The notes: generated by a model not told the origin, from the letters alone. 14,684 bases of DNA from JBHHZJ01 sp046758005 (GCA_046758005.1 JBHHZJ010000083.1:1-14684); one strand, 5' to 3'. Positions 7,023 to 13,856 are shown, counted from the stretch's first letter. Numbers and translations: made by a program.

Positions 7023-7856
7023 ATGCCGGCGGCGACCCTGGAGATCGGCGGACCGCTCCTGCTCGTCGGCTGCGGCAAGATGGGCGGCGCGCTGCTCGGC
7101 GGCTGGCTCGAACGGGGCGCGCCCGCCGCCGCGATCACGGTCGTCGAGCCGCAGGAGGCCAACCTCGCCCCCTTCGCCGGGCGCGGCCTCGTCCACCTCC
7201 GCGCCCCGGAGTCGCTCGCCCCGGACTATGCGCCGGCGGCCGTCGTGTTCGCCGTCAAACCGCAGCAGATGGACGTCGCGGTCCCGAAGTACGGGCGGTT
7301 CGTGCGGCCGGAGACGGTTTTCCTGTCGATCGCGGCCGGAAAGACCATCGCCTATTACGAGCGGCGCCTGGGCGCCGCGGCGGCGATCGTGCGCGCCATG
7401 CCGAACACGCCGGCCGCGGTCGGCCGTGGCATGAGCGTACTGTGCGCCAACGCCCAGGCGAGCGAGGCGCAGCGCGCCGTCTGCGGCGCGTTGCTTTCGG
7501 CCGTGGGCGAGGTCGCCTGGGTCGAGGACGAGGCCCTGCTCGATCCGGTGACCGCGGTCTCGGGCGGCGGGCCGGCCTACGTCTTCCTGCTGATCGAGTG
7601 CCTGGCCCGCGCCGGCGTCGAAGCCGGGTTGCCGGCGGACCTGGCCATGCGCATCGCGCGCGCCACCGTGGCCGGGGCGGGCGAGCTGGTGCATCGCGCC
7701 GCCGAACCCGCCAGCACCCTGCGGGAGAACGTGACCAGCCCGGGCGGCACGACGATCGAAGCCATCGAGGTCCTCATGGCGCCGGGCGGCCTGCAGGATC
7801 TCATGACGCGGGCGATCGCGGCGGCGACGGAGCGCAGCCGCGAGCTCGCCTCGTGA
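7023..7856 (+). CDS. proC: Pyrroline-5-carboxylate reductase
   Basis: A 277-residue NAD(P)H-dependent enzyme for the last step of proline synthesis, reducing pyrroline-5-carboxylate to L-proline. The N-terminal Rossmann motif LLVGCGKMGGALLGGW spans 13-28, AVKPQQ is at 77-82, and AMPNTPAAVGRG at 125-136 is the conserved substrate/cofactor loop. The dimerisation domain carries SGGGPAYVFLLIECL (180-194) and the signature VTSPGGTT at 237-244. All key elements are intact and the length is normal. proB and proA are not in the window. The gene starts ten bases after ybjN, and its stop overlaps the start of the tRNA deacylase gene (GTGA), which implies translational coupling. Confidence 0.96.
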   Translation: MPAATLEIGGPLLLVGCGKMGGALLGGWLERGAPAAAITVVEPQEANLAPFAGRGLVHLRAPESLAPDYAPAAVVFAVKPQQMDVAVPKYGRFVRPETVFLSIAAGKTIAYYERRLGAAAAIVRAMPNTPAAVGRGMSVLCANAQASEAQRAVCGALLSAVGEVAWVEDEALLDPVTAVSGGGPAYVFLLIECLARAGVEAGLPADLAMRIARATVAGAGELVHRAAEPASTLRENVTSPGGTTIEAIEVLMAPGGLQDLMTRAIAAATERSRELAS

Positions 7857-8341
7857 ACGAGGGGCCGCGCAAGCCGAGCGCCCGGCGCGTGCAACGGGCC
7901 GTGGCCGAGCGCGGCTTCGACTTCGAGGTGCGCGAGTTTCCCGCCGGCACCCGGACCTCCGCGGAGGCCGCGGCGGCCGTGGGCTGCGCGGTCGGCCAGA
8001 TCGCCAAGTCGCTCGTCTTCCGCGGCCGCGACTCGGGCCGCCCGGTCCTGGTGATCGCGAGCGGCGCCAACCGCGTCGACGAAAGGGCGCTGGCGGCGCG
8101 GCTGGGTGAGAAGATCGTCCGCGCCGAGCCCGAGTTCGTGCGCGAAAAGACCGGCTTCGCCATCGGCGGCGTGCCGCCGGTGGGCCACCGGGAGGCGCTG
8201 CTCACCCTGATCGACCGCGACCTGCTCGCCTGCGACGAGATCTGGGCCGCGGCCGGGACGCCGAACGCGGTGTTCCGCCTGGCCCCGGCGGACCTGGTCG
8301 CGCTGACCGGCGGGCAGGTCGCGGACATCAAGCAGACCTGA
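7853..8341 (+). CDS. YbaK/EbsC-family aminoacyl-tRNA deacylase
   Basis: A 162-residue free-standing trans-editing protein of the YbaK/ProX superfamily, which hydrolyses mischarged tRNAs such as Cys-tRNAPro or Ala-tRNAPro. The conserved lysine is Lys52 in QIAKSLVFRG (49-58). Substrate-loop motifs SGANRVD (70-76), GFAIGGVPPVGH (101-112) and the C-terminal FRLAPADLVALTGGQVADI (141-159) fit the family. It begins at a GTG overlapping the proC stop; no other start near there gives the N-terminal helix RRVQRAVAERGFDFEV. The link to proC matters because several relatives edit tRNAPro, but the exact mischarged amino acid cannot be read from the sequence. It is the last gene before the tetR promoter. 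Confidence 0.88.
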   Translation: MNEGPRKPSARRVQRAVAERGFDFEVREFPAGTRTSAEAAAAVGCAVGQIAKSLVFRGRDSGRPVLVIASGANRVDERALAARLGEKIVRAEPEFVREKTGFAIGGVPPVGHREALLTLIDRDLLACDEIWAAAGTPNAVFRLAPADLVALTGGQVADIKQT

Positions 8342-8365
8342 AGGCGGGGGCGCGCGCCCGTCGTT

Positions 8366-8394
8366 TTGCATTTTGTGCCGGAGTCCTGGATAAT
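8366..8394 (+). promoter_or_regulatory. Promoter of the TetR-family gene
   Basis: TTGCAT (8366-8371) and GATAAT (8389-8394, five of six matches) are separated by exactly 17 bases. A start near 8401 would leave a leader of about 20 bases with the GAGGA ribosome site. The spacer contains TTTTGTGC (8371-8378), identical to a half-site of the phasin operator. Confidence 0.6.
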
Positions 8395-8420
8395 GGGTCA
8401 AGGCGCGCGGCGAGGACGCG

Positions 8421-9032
8421 ATGGTGAAGAAGGCCGACATTCCGAACCACATCATCGACACGGCGATGAAGCTGGCCGCCGAGAAGGGCTGGCGCGACCT
8501 GTCGCTCGCCGAGATCGCCGAGGCCGCCAAGTTGCCGCTATCCAAGGTTTACCCCGTCTTCGACTCCAAGGCGGCGATCCTCGAGGCCTTCTCGCGCCGC
8601 ATCGACGCAGAGGTCCTGGCGGCCGAGGAACCGGGCGCGCGCGAAGGCAGCGCCCGGGACCGGCTGTTCGACGTCCTCATGCGCCGATTCGACGCCCTGG
8701 GCGACTACAGGCAGGCCGTCGGCAACATCGTGTGCGACATCGGACGCGATCCCCTCATCGGCCTGTGCGCCGCGTCGCAGTTCCGCCGCACCCTGGCCTG
8801 CATGCTGGAGGCCGCGGACCTCTCCGCGAGCGGCCTCAGGGGGGCGGTGCGCATCAAGGGGTTGGGCCTCGTGTATCTCGCCACCCTGCGCGTATGGTTG
8901 ACGGATGACAGCCCGGACATGGCTCGGACCATGGCCGCGCTGGACCGGCATCTGCGCCGGCTCGAGTGGCTCGCCGGGTGCTGCTCGCGGGCGCGGCAAG
9001 GACGGCCCAGGGCCTCGCAAAACGCCGCTTAG
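8421..9032 (+). CDS. TetR-family transcriptional regulator
   Basis: A 203-residue protein with an N-terminal TetR DNA-binding domain: helix HIIDTAMKLAAEKGW (10-24), then the helix-turn-helix LSLAEIAEAAKLPLSKVYPV (27-46) and the following SKAAILEAF (49-57). The C-terminal ligand-binding part is helical with two cysteine pairs (CDIGRDPLIGLC and CC near the end) and is not one I recognise to a subfamily. Its ligand is unknown. It has its own promoter and a GAGGA ribosome site four bases before the ATG. It lies directly upstream of the phasin gene in the same orientation, and its promoter spacer carries a half-site like the phasin operator. A link to polyhydroxyalkanoate control is therefore possible, but the established phasin repressor is PhaR, a different family. 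Confidence 0.85.
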   Translation: MVKKADIPNHIIDTAMKLAAEKGWRDLSLAEIAEAAKLPLSKVYPVFDSKAAILEAFSRRIDAEVLAAEEPGAREGSARDRLFDVLMRRFDALGDYRQAVGNIVCDIGRDPLIGLCAASQFRRTLACMLEAADLSASGLRGAVRIKGLGLVYLATLRVWLTDDSPDMARTMAALDRHLRRLEWLAGCCSRARQGRPRASQNAA

Positions 9033-9049
9033 ACGCTGCCTTTTCACTT

Positions 9050-9066
9050 TTTGTGCACTGCACAAA
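9050..9066. promoter_or_regulatory. Perfect 17-base palindrome, candidate phasin-gene operator
   Basis: TTTGTGCA-C-TGCACAAA is fully symmetric about the C at 9058 and ends seven bases before the -35 element. TGC/GCA-type palindromes are the known class of PhaR binding sites in Paracoccus and Rhodobacter. Assignment to PhaR here is inference. Confidence 0.6.
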
Positions 9067-9073
9067 TTTTTCC

Positions 9074-9104
9074 TTGACGGGGACCGGGAACGGGTCCATA
9101 TAGC
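9074..9104 (+). promoter_or_regulatory. Promoter of the phasin gene
   Basis: TTGACG (9074-9079, five of six matches to the -35 consensus) is followed after 17 bases by CATATA (9097-9102); the overlapping TATAGC (9099-9104, 19-base spacer) is an alternative -10. Transcription would start near 9109-9111, leaving a leader of about 55 bases. Confidence 0.6.
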
Positions 9105-9111
9105 GGACACA

Positions 9112-9124
9112 TTGTGCAGCGCAA
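9112..9124. promoter_or_regulatory. Second TTGTGC palindrome, at the phasin transcription start
   Basis: TTGTGC-A-GCGCAA is symmetric except for one base and lies just downstream of the -10 element. With the palindrome at 9050-9066 it brackets the promoter, with centres 60 bases apart. A bound repressor here would block polymerase. Confidence 0.5.
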
Positions 9125-9164
9125 CATTTTCGGGTTGCGGCCAGCGAGGAGGAGAAAAAGGACG

Positions 9165-9632
9165 ATGGCAAAGGCACGGACGAAGACCGGCAATCCCTTC
9201 CTGGACGGGGATTTCGGCCAATTCATGGACTTCGGCAAGCTCACCGAGCAGTTCAAGCTGCCCGGCGTGGACTCCAAGGCCCTGATCGAGAGCCAGCGGC
9301 GCAACATCGAGGCGGTCACCCAGGCCAACCGGGTCGCCTTGGAGGGCATGCAGGCGATCGTGCAACGGCAGGTCGAGATCCTGCGCCAGGCGATGGACGA
9401 GACCACCAAGGCCGTGCGCGAGCTGGCCAAGCCCGGCCAGCCGGCCGAGAAGTGGGCCGTCCAGACGGCCGTGGTCAAGGAGGCCTACGAGCTGGGGCTG
9501 GCCAACCTGCGCGAGTTGGCGGAGCTGAGCGCCAAGTCGAACACCGAGGCGGCCGACGTGCTCACGCACCGCTTCGCCGACAGCCTCGACGAGCTCAAGG
9601 GCGCCCTCAAGCAGAGCGACGCGACGGAGTAA
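9165..9632 (+). CDS. phaP: Phasin-family protein (polyhydroxyalkanoate granule protein)
   Basis: A 155-residue protein of the phasin_2 type. Phasins coat polyhydroxyalkanoate granules and control their number and size. The sequence is almost wholly amphipathic helix: a phenylalanine-rich start (PFLDGDFGQFMDFGKLTEQF, 11-30), ALIESQRRNIEAVTQANRVA (38-57), then long Ala/Glu/Leu helices and the C-terminal HRFADSLDELKGALKQ. There is no signal peptide. The ATG at 9165 is chosen over an upstream in-frame start because GAGGAGGAG (9146-9154) lies ten bases before it. It has its own promoter with two operator-like palindromes and an intrinsic terminator, so it is a single-gene unit and probably strongly expressed. 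phaC, phaR and phaZ are not in the window, so granule function rests on the family alone. Confidence 0.9.
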   Translation: MAKARTKTGNPFLDGDFGQFMDFGKLTEQFKLPGVDSKALIESQRRNIEAVTQANRVALEGMQAIVQRQVEILRQAMDETTKAVRELAKPGQPAEKWAVQTAVVKEAYELGLANLRELAELSAKSNTEAADVLTHRFADSLDELKGALKQSDATE

Positions 9633-9656
9633 CGACGCAAGCACGCGCGGGCGATG

Positions 9657-9683
9657 AAGGGGCCGTCTTAGGGACGGCCCTTT
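9657..9683 (+). terminator. Intrinsic terminator of the phasin gene
   Basis: A perfect stem GGGCCGTC/GACGGCCC (9660-9667 and 9673-9680) with a five-base loop is extended by a G-T and two A-T pairs into a short T run. It begins 25 bases after the phasin stop. This is the clearest terminator in the window. Confidence 0.8.
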
Positions 9684-9800
9684 CGTCATGCGCGGCCCAG
9701 CCCGGTCATGGCCGCCGCGTGCGCGCCTTGCCGCCCGCGCGCGGCGGTGTTAGCGTCCGCGCCCCGGCATCGAGGCGAGAAGCGCAGGGACGCGCCGGAG

Positions 9801-10151
9801 ATGAGCCCGGACGGCGGCACCATCACCTACGACGAGTTCCGCAAGGTCGACGTGCGCGTCGGCACCATCGTCCGGGTCGAGCCCTATCCCGAGGCGCGCC
9901 GGCCGGCCTACAAGCTCTGGGTCGATTTCGGCGAGGCGCTCGGGATCAAGAAGGCCTCGGCCCAGGTCACCGCGCACTACGCCCCCGAGGCGCTCCGCGG
10001 CCGCCAGGTCGCGGCGGTGGTCAACTTCCCGCCCAAGCAGATCGGCACGTTCATGTCCGAGATCCTGGTCCTCGGCTTCCCCGACGAGGCCGGCGAGGTC
10101 GTGCTCGCCGTGCCGGAGCGCGACGTGCCGAACGGCGGCCGGCTGTACTGA
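9801..10151 (+). CDS. csaA: CsaA-type tRNA-binding-domain protein
   Basis: A 116-residue free-standing EMAP-II/OB-fold domain. CsaA homologues bind tRNA and were described in Bacillus subtilis as export-related chaperones. The family pattern is complete: ITYDEFRKVDVRVGTIVRVE (8-27), ARRPAYKLWVDFG (32-44), GIKKASAQVTAHY (48-60), AAVVNFPPKQIG (71-82) and FMSEILVLGF (84-93). There is no MetRS or PheRS catalytic part, so it is not a synthetase fragment. The ATG at 9801 gives the family N-terminus; upstream in-frame codons lack family character. GGAG directly abuts the ATG, so the ribosome site may instead be AGGGA 12 bases upstream. It follows the phasin terminator and converges with the histidine kinase gene, 26 bases away. 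Its cellular role here is uncertain. Confidence 0.88.
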   Translation: MSPDGGTITYDEFRKVDVRVGTIVRVEPYPEARRPAYKLWVDFGEALGIKKASAQVTAHYAPEALRGRQVAAVVNFPPKQIGTFMSEILVLGFPDEAGEVVLAVPERDVPNGGRLY

Positions 10152-10177
10152 CTGAGCGGCCGGCGCGCCCGTGCGCC

Positions 10178-11536
10178 CTAAACCGGCAGCCACAGGCGCG
10201 CGCGCAGGCCGCCGCCGGGCGCATCCTCGAGGCTCAGCTCGCCGCCGTGATTGCGCACCACGTCGCGCGCGATGGTCAGGCCCAGCCCGACCCCGCCGGT
10301 CTCCGGATTGCGCGACTCGTCCAGGCGGTAGAACGGCTTGAACGCCTCTTCTCGCTTGTCCGGCGGGATGCCCGGCCCATCGTCGTCGACGGTGATTTCC
10401 ACCACCTTGCCGCGCCGCCCCGCGCGCACGGAGACGTGCGGCGCATGGCGCTGGGCGTTGCCGATCAGGTTGGCCAGGCAGCGCCGGATCGCCTCGCGCC
10501 GGAGCGGCACGGCCATGTCTTCCTCGACGTGCAGGTCGATGACCCCGCCGTCGCGCTTCATTTGCGCCACCACTTGGCGCAGCAGGCCGGCGACGTCGGT
10601 CGGCTGCGGCTGCTCGGTGCCCTCGCCGCGGGCGAAGGCCAGATAGCCCTCGACCATGCGTTCCATCTCCGCCATGTCGGACCGCAGATTCTGCACCTCG
10701 GGCGTGTCGCGCAGCATGGCGAGCTGCAACTTCATGCGGGTCAGCGGCGTGCGCAGGTCGTGGCTCACGCCGGCCAGGAACTCGGTGCGCTGGTCGATCT
10801 GCCGCTTTATCCGGCCGCGCATCTGCAGGAACGCGGCGGCGGCCTGGCGCACCTCGGTCGCGCCCTCGGGCTTGAAGTCGGCCACGTCGCGGCCCTTGCC
10901 GAAGCTGTCCGCGGCCTGCGCGAGGCGGCGAATCGGCTTGACCTGGTTGCGCATGAAGATCACCGCGACGCCGAACAGCACGATCGAGCTGCCGACCATC
11001 CACATGATGAAGATGTAGGTGGTCGAGCTGAACAGGCGCTCGCGCGGCACCAGGACCTGGAGCACGCCGTCGGCGAGCTGGACCTGGACCTTGACCTGAT
11101 CCTCGAGCGAGCGGGTGTCGATCAGGAACGGACGGCCGACGAATTCGTCGAGCGCGTTGGACAGCTTGCGGTCCAGGATGCTCGTGAAGATGCCGAACGG
11201 CGGCGGCGTCGATGTCTCCGCCAGGCGCGCGCCCTCGTGAAACTCCAGGACCAGCCACATCGACTTCCTGGCCGTGCGAAAGACCTGCAGGCGCCCCACC
11301 GACCCCGGGTTGCGGATCATCATCTGGATGACGGTCGCGATGTCGCCGGCCAGGCCCTGGCTGAGGCGCTTCGTGGTCGTGTCGTAATGGCGGTCGTAAA
11401 ACACCCAGGTCGAGATGACCTGGAGCAGGACCAAGGGCGAGAGGATGATCAACAGCGAGCGCCCGAGGAGGGTGCGCGGCAGGATCCGTTTGATCGGCGA
11501 GGGTTTCGAGGAAACGGGCGCGGTCGAGGTCGCCAT
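10178..11536 (-). CDS. envZ: EnvZ-type sensor histidine kinase
   Basis: A 452-residue inner-membrane kinase. Transmembrane segments lie at about 24-46 and 173-194, framing a periplasmic sensor region of about 125 residues. A HAMP linker (195-247) follows, then the H-box SHDLRTPLTRMKLQLAM with phospho-acceptor His259. The ATP-binding domain has the N-box with Asn360 (NLIGNAQRHA), DDDGPGIPP (384-392), FKPFYRLDESRN and GGVGLGLTIA (414-423). All catalytic elements are intact. The H-box and overall layout match the EnvZ group, which phosphorylates OmpR-type regulators, and the cognate gene ends one base before this start codon. Osmotic or pH sensing is inferred from the family; the alphaproteobacterial signal is unknown. 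The symbol reflects similarity, not demonstrated equivalence to Escherichia coli EnvZ. Confidence 0.9.
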   Translation of the reverse strand: MATSTAPVSSKPSPIKRILPRTLLGRSLLIILSPLVLLQVISTWVFYDRHYDTTTKRLSQGLAGDIATVIQMMIRNPGSVGRLQVFRTARKSMWLVLEFHEGARLAETSTPPPFGIFTSILDRKLSNALDEFVGRPFLIDTRSLEDQVKVQVQLADGVLQVLVPRERLFSSTTYIFIMWMVGSSIVLFGVAVIFMRNQVKPIRRLAQAADSFGKGRDVADFKPEGATEVRQAAAAFLQMRGRIKRQIDQRTEFLAGVSHDLRTPLTRMKLQLAMLRDTPEVQNLRSDMAEMERMVEGYLAFARGEGTEQPQPTDVAGLLRQVVAQMKRDGGVIDLHVEEDMAVPLRREAIRRCLANLIGNAQRHAPHVSVRAGRRGKVVEITVDDDGPGIPPDKREEAFKPFYRLDESRNPETGGVGLGLTIARDVVRNHGGELSLEDAPGGGLRARLWLPV

Positions 11537-11537
11537 G

Positions 11538-12215
11538 TCAGTCGGGCACGAGGATGTAGCCCACGCCGCGCACCGCGCGCAGATAGCGAGGGAACTTGGG
11601 GTCCTCCTCGATCTTGCGGCGCAGGCGCGTGACCTGGACGTCGATGGCGCGCCCGTTGCCGATCATGGGGTTTTCGGAGGTGAGCGTGTCGCGGCTGACC
11701 GGGACTCCGGGCCGGCGGGCCAGCGCCTTGAGCAGCGAGGCCTCGGCCGCGGTCAGGCGCACGAACCGGTCGCCCTTGTGCAGCTCTTCCCGGGCCAGGT
11801 CGAAGCAGAAGCCGCCGAAATAGACCTTGCCGTCGGCCGGCTCCTGGGTGCGGCGCAGGATGGCGTTGATGCGCAGCACGAGCTCGCGGGGCTCGAACGG
11901 CTTGGAAAGGTAGTCGTCCGCGCCGCTTGCCAGGCCGGCGATGCGGTCCTCCGTCTCGCCCCGGGCGGTGAGCAGCAGGATGGGCACGTCGTCGTCGCGG
12001 CGTAGCGCGCGGGTGAAATCGAGGCCCGATTGGCCCGGCATCATGACGTCGAGGACGATGAGGTCGAAGGCGATCGAGGCCATCTTGGTGCTTGCCTCGG
12101 CGCCGTCGGCCGCCGTGGTCACCCGGAACCCCTGCTCGCTCAGGTACTGCTGCAACAGGGCGCGCAACCGGGTGTCGTCGTCGACGACCAGGATGTGCGG
12201 GGCGTTGGGTTCCAT
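11538..12215 (-). CDS. ompR: OmpR-type response regulator
   Basis: A 225-residue two-domain regulator. The receiver domain has the acidic pair Asp12/Asp13, phospho-acceptor Asp56 in VLDVMMPGQSG, Thr83 in LLLTARGE and Lys105 in YLSKPFEPREL. A winged-helix trans_reg_C domain follows (about 128-225), with IDVQVTRLRRKIEEDPKFPR and RAVRGVGYILV at the end. ENPMIGNGRAIDVQV matches the alphaproteobacterial OmpR group as I recall it. The ATG at 12215 is preferred; an in-frame TTG three codons upstream (12224) is possible. The gene lies 34 bases after the marR stop and one base before the kinase gene, so the two-component genes are certainly coupled and the MarR gene may be on the same transcript. A TATAAT lies only eight bases upstream of the ATG. 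Confidence 0.93.
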   Translation of the reverse strand: MEPNAPHILVVDDDTRLRALLQQYLSEQGFRVTTAADGAEASTKMASIAFDLIVLDVMMPGQSGLDFTRALRRDDDVPILLLTARGETEDRIAGLASGADDYLSKPFEPRELVLRINAILRRTQEPADGKVYFGGFCFDLAREELHKGDRFVRLTAAEASLLKALARRPGVPVSRDTLTSENPMIGNGRAIDVQVTRLRRKIEEDPKFPRYLRAVRGVGYILVPD

Positions 12216-12223
12216 GGCGCGCA

Positions 12224-12229
12224 ATTATA
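12224..12229 (-). promoter_or_regulatory. Consensus -10 hexamer just upstream of ompR
   Basis: The minus strand reads TATAAT here, a perfect -10, but at a 17-base spacing the -35 position reads TAGGCG, a poor match. If used, transcription would start within a few bases of the ATG at 12215, giving a nearly leaderless message. It may equally be chance. Confidence 0.3.
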
Positions 12230-12249
12230 CGGCGCTCCGGCGCGCCCGC

Positions 12250-12777
12250 CTAGCGGCGCGGCGCGGGCGCCCCGGGCGCCGCGCCGCCGTCCCCCGTCCG
12301 GTGCTCGAAGCGCGTGCGGTGCCGTTCGTCGATGACGTTGAACAAAACCGTCCGGAACCCCTCCACGGCCTCCGCGCCGGCGGCGCGGAAGGCGCGGGCC
12401 AGGCGCGCGCGCTGGTTCTCGGTGAGCTGCCGCTCCAGCGCCCGGCCCTTCTCGGTCAGCTCAAGCAGCCGCTGGCGCCGGTCGCGCCGCCCCGGGCGCT
12501 GGACGATGAAGCCCTCGGCGACGAGCTGGCCGAGCACGCGCGACAGGCTTTGCTTCGTGATGCTCAGGATGCCGAGGAGCTCGCTCACCGTGACCGAGGG
12601 GTGCCGGCCGACGAAGTAGATCACCCGGTGGTGCGCCCGCCCGAAGTTGTACCGGGCCAGGATCTGATCCGGCTCGGCGGTGAAGTCCCGGTAGGCGAAG
12701 TAGAGCAGCTCGATCGCCTGGCGCAGCTCCGCCTCGCGCAGGAAGAGTGGATTGGGGCCGGTTTTTAAGTCAGCCAT
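12250..12777 (-). CDS. MarR-family transcriptional regulator (LdtR-like)
   Basis: A 175-residue winged-helix protein. The DNA-binding part runs from about 60 to 108: VTVSELLGILSITKQSLSRV is the helix-turn-helix and RPGRRDRRQRLLELTEKG the wing. The N-terminal stretch LFLREAELRQAIELLYFAYR (11-30) and YNFGRAHHRVIYFVGRHP (43-60) are strongly conserved in the alphaproteobacterial group that includes Liberibacter LdtR, which regulates L,D-transpeptidase genes; this gene's own targets are unknown. The tail after about residue 160 is Gly/Ala/Pro-rich and probably disordered. It is divergent from ilvE and lies immediately upstream of ompR-envZ. The ATG at 12777 abuts a TTGACA element on the other strand, so autoregulation and control of ilvE from the same DNA are plausible. 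Confidence 0.88.
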   Translation of the reverse strand: MADLKTGPNPLFLREAELRQAIELLYFAYRDFTAEPDQILARYNFGRAHHRVIYFVGRHPSVTVSELLGILSITKQSLSRVLGQLVAEGFIVQRPGRRDRRQRLLELTEKGRALERQLTENQRARLARAFRAAGAEAVEGFRTVLFNVIDERHRTRFEHRTGDGGAAPGAPAPRR

Positions 12778-12956
12778 GTTGACATATATGACGCACGAAT
12801 GTTACATCGCGCAATCCGGTTTCGACTGAATATAACACCGCCGGGCCCGTTTCGGGGGTATGATCGGGGCCGAGGCAAGCGCCGGCCGCGGAGCCGGCGG
12901 GACGGGAGACAGCCGCCGCGCCCGCAGGCCGGCGGCGCAACGACACTGAGGCGGCC
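12778..12956. promoter_or_regulatory. Divergent marR/ilvE regulatory region
   Basis: 179 bases, AT-rich near marR. For ilvE, TTGACA (12779-12784, perfect -35) is followed after 17 bases by TTACAT (12802-12807); TATAAC at 12831-12836 is an alternative -10 without a good -35. For marR, minus-strand TTGCGC (12814-12809) is followed after 18 bases by CATATA (12790-12785). The palindrome CATATATG (12783-12790) lies inside both candidate promoters and could be an operator. Assignments are by eye. Confidence 0.4.
12880..12936 (+). other. Two GC-rich hairpins in the ilvE leader
   Basis: CGCCGGC/GCCGGCG (12880-12886, 12893-12899) and GCCGCCG/CGGCGGC (12912-12918, 12930-12936) are perfect seven-base inverted repeats upstream of the ilvE start. 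No T tract and no leader peptide rich in Leu, Ile or Val is visible, so classical attenuation is not supported. Confidence 0.3.
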
Positions 12957-13856
12957 ATGTCCATCATCCCCTTCGACGACCGCGACGGCGTGATCTGGTT
13001 CGACGGCGCGCTGGTGCCCTGGCGCGACGCCCGGCTGCACGTGCTCAGCCACGCCCTCCATTACGGAAGCTGCGTGTTCGAGGGCGAGCGCTCCTACAAC
13101 GGCGCCATCTTCAAGATGGTCGCGCATCACGAGCGCTTCCACAAGTCGGCCGAGATCCTGGGCTTCAAGATTCCGTACACGGTGGAGGAGATCAACGCCG
13201 CCTCGCTCCAGGTGCTGCGCGAGAACGGCATCGTGAACGGCTACGTCCGCCCGGTCGCCTGGCGCGGCAGCGAAATGATGGGGGTGTCGGCCCAGCACAC
13301 CACGATCCACGTCGCGATCGCGGCCTGGGAGTGGCCCAGCTACTTCAGCCCCGAGGCGCGCCTCAAGGGCATCCGCCTCATGATGGCGCCCTGGCGGCGG
13401 CCCGCGCCCGAGTGCGCCCCGGTGCACGCGAAGGCGGCCGGCCTGTACATGATCTGCACGCTCTCCAAGCACGCCGCCGAGGCCCGGGGTTACCACGACT
13501 GCCTGATGCTCGACCACCGCGGGCTCATCGCCGAGGCGACGGGCGCCAACGTCTTCCTGCTCCAGGACGGCAAGCTGCACACGCCGACGCCCGACTGCTT
13601 CCTCGACGGCATCACGCGGCAGACCGTGATCGAGCTCGCCCGCGCGCGCGGAATCGAGATCGTCGAGCGCGCCATCACGCCCGACGAGCTGGCCAGGACC
13701 GACGAGGTGTTCCTGACCGGCACCGCGGCCGAGGTCACCCCGGTCGGCGAGATCGGCGAGCACGCCTTTACGGTCGGCGAGGTCACGCGCACCTTGATGA
13801 CCGCCTACAGCGAGCTCGTGCAGCAGTCCGCCAACGCCAGCGCAAGGGTGGCGTGA
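12957..13856 (+). CDS. ilvE: Branched-chain amino acid aminotransferase
   Basis: A 299-residue class IV PLP-dependent aminotransferase for the last step of leucine, isoleucine and valine synthesis and the first step of their breakdown. The PLP lysine is Lys159 in PVHAKAAGLY; VFEGERSYNG (40-49) and the substrate-side GYVRPVAWRG (95-104) are present. IAEATGANVFLLQDGKLHTP (191-210) carries the conserved Glu193 of the cofactor site. TGTAAEVTPVGEI near the C-terminus is typical of BCAT and argues against D-amino-acid transaminase or ADC lyase. The length is normal. The ATG at 12957 follows a GAGGCGG ribosome site at close spacing. The gene is transcribed divergently from marR, and the region behind it is where base composition drops. 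Confidence 0.93.
   Translation: MSIIPFDDRDGVIWFDGALVPWRDARLHVLSHALHYGSCVFEGERSYNGAIFKMVAHHERFHKSAEILGFKIPYTVEEINAASLQVLRENGIVNGYVRPVAWRGSEMMGVSAQHTTIHVAIAAWEWPSYFSPEARLKGIRLMMAPWRRPAPECAPVHAKAAGLYMICTLSKHAAEARGYHDCLMLDHRGLIAEATGANVFLLQDGKLHTPTPDCFLDGITRQTVIELARARGIEIVERAITPDELARTDEVFLTGTAAEVTPVGEIGEHAFTVGEVTRTLMTAYSELVQQSANASARVA

Noticed and set aside
8342..8362. GGGCGCGCGCCC palindrome after the ybaK gene as a terminator
   Set aside because: The stem-loop would be very short once a loop is allowed, and the T run does not directly follow; the region is better explained by the adjacent promoter.
9452..11632. A 726-codon plus-strand open frame across the phasin end, CsaA and histidine kinase genes
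   Set aside because: It is antisense or out of frame to three clearly recognised genes, its translation is low-complexity Arg/Gly/His/Ala-rich, and it shows no domain. Long shadow frames are expected at this GC content.
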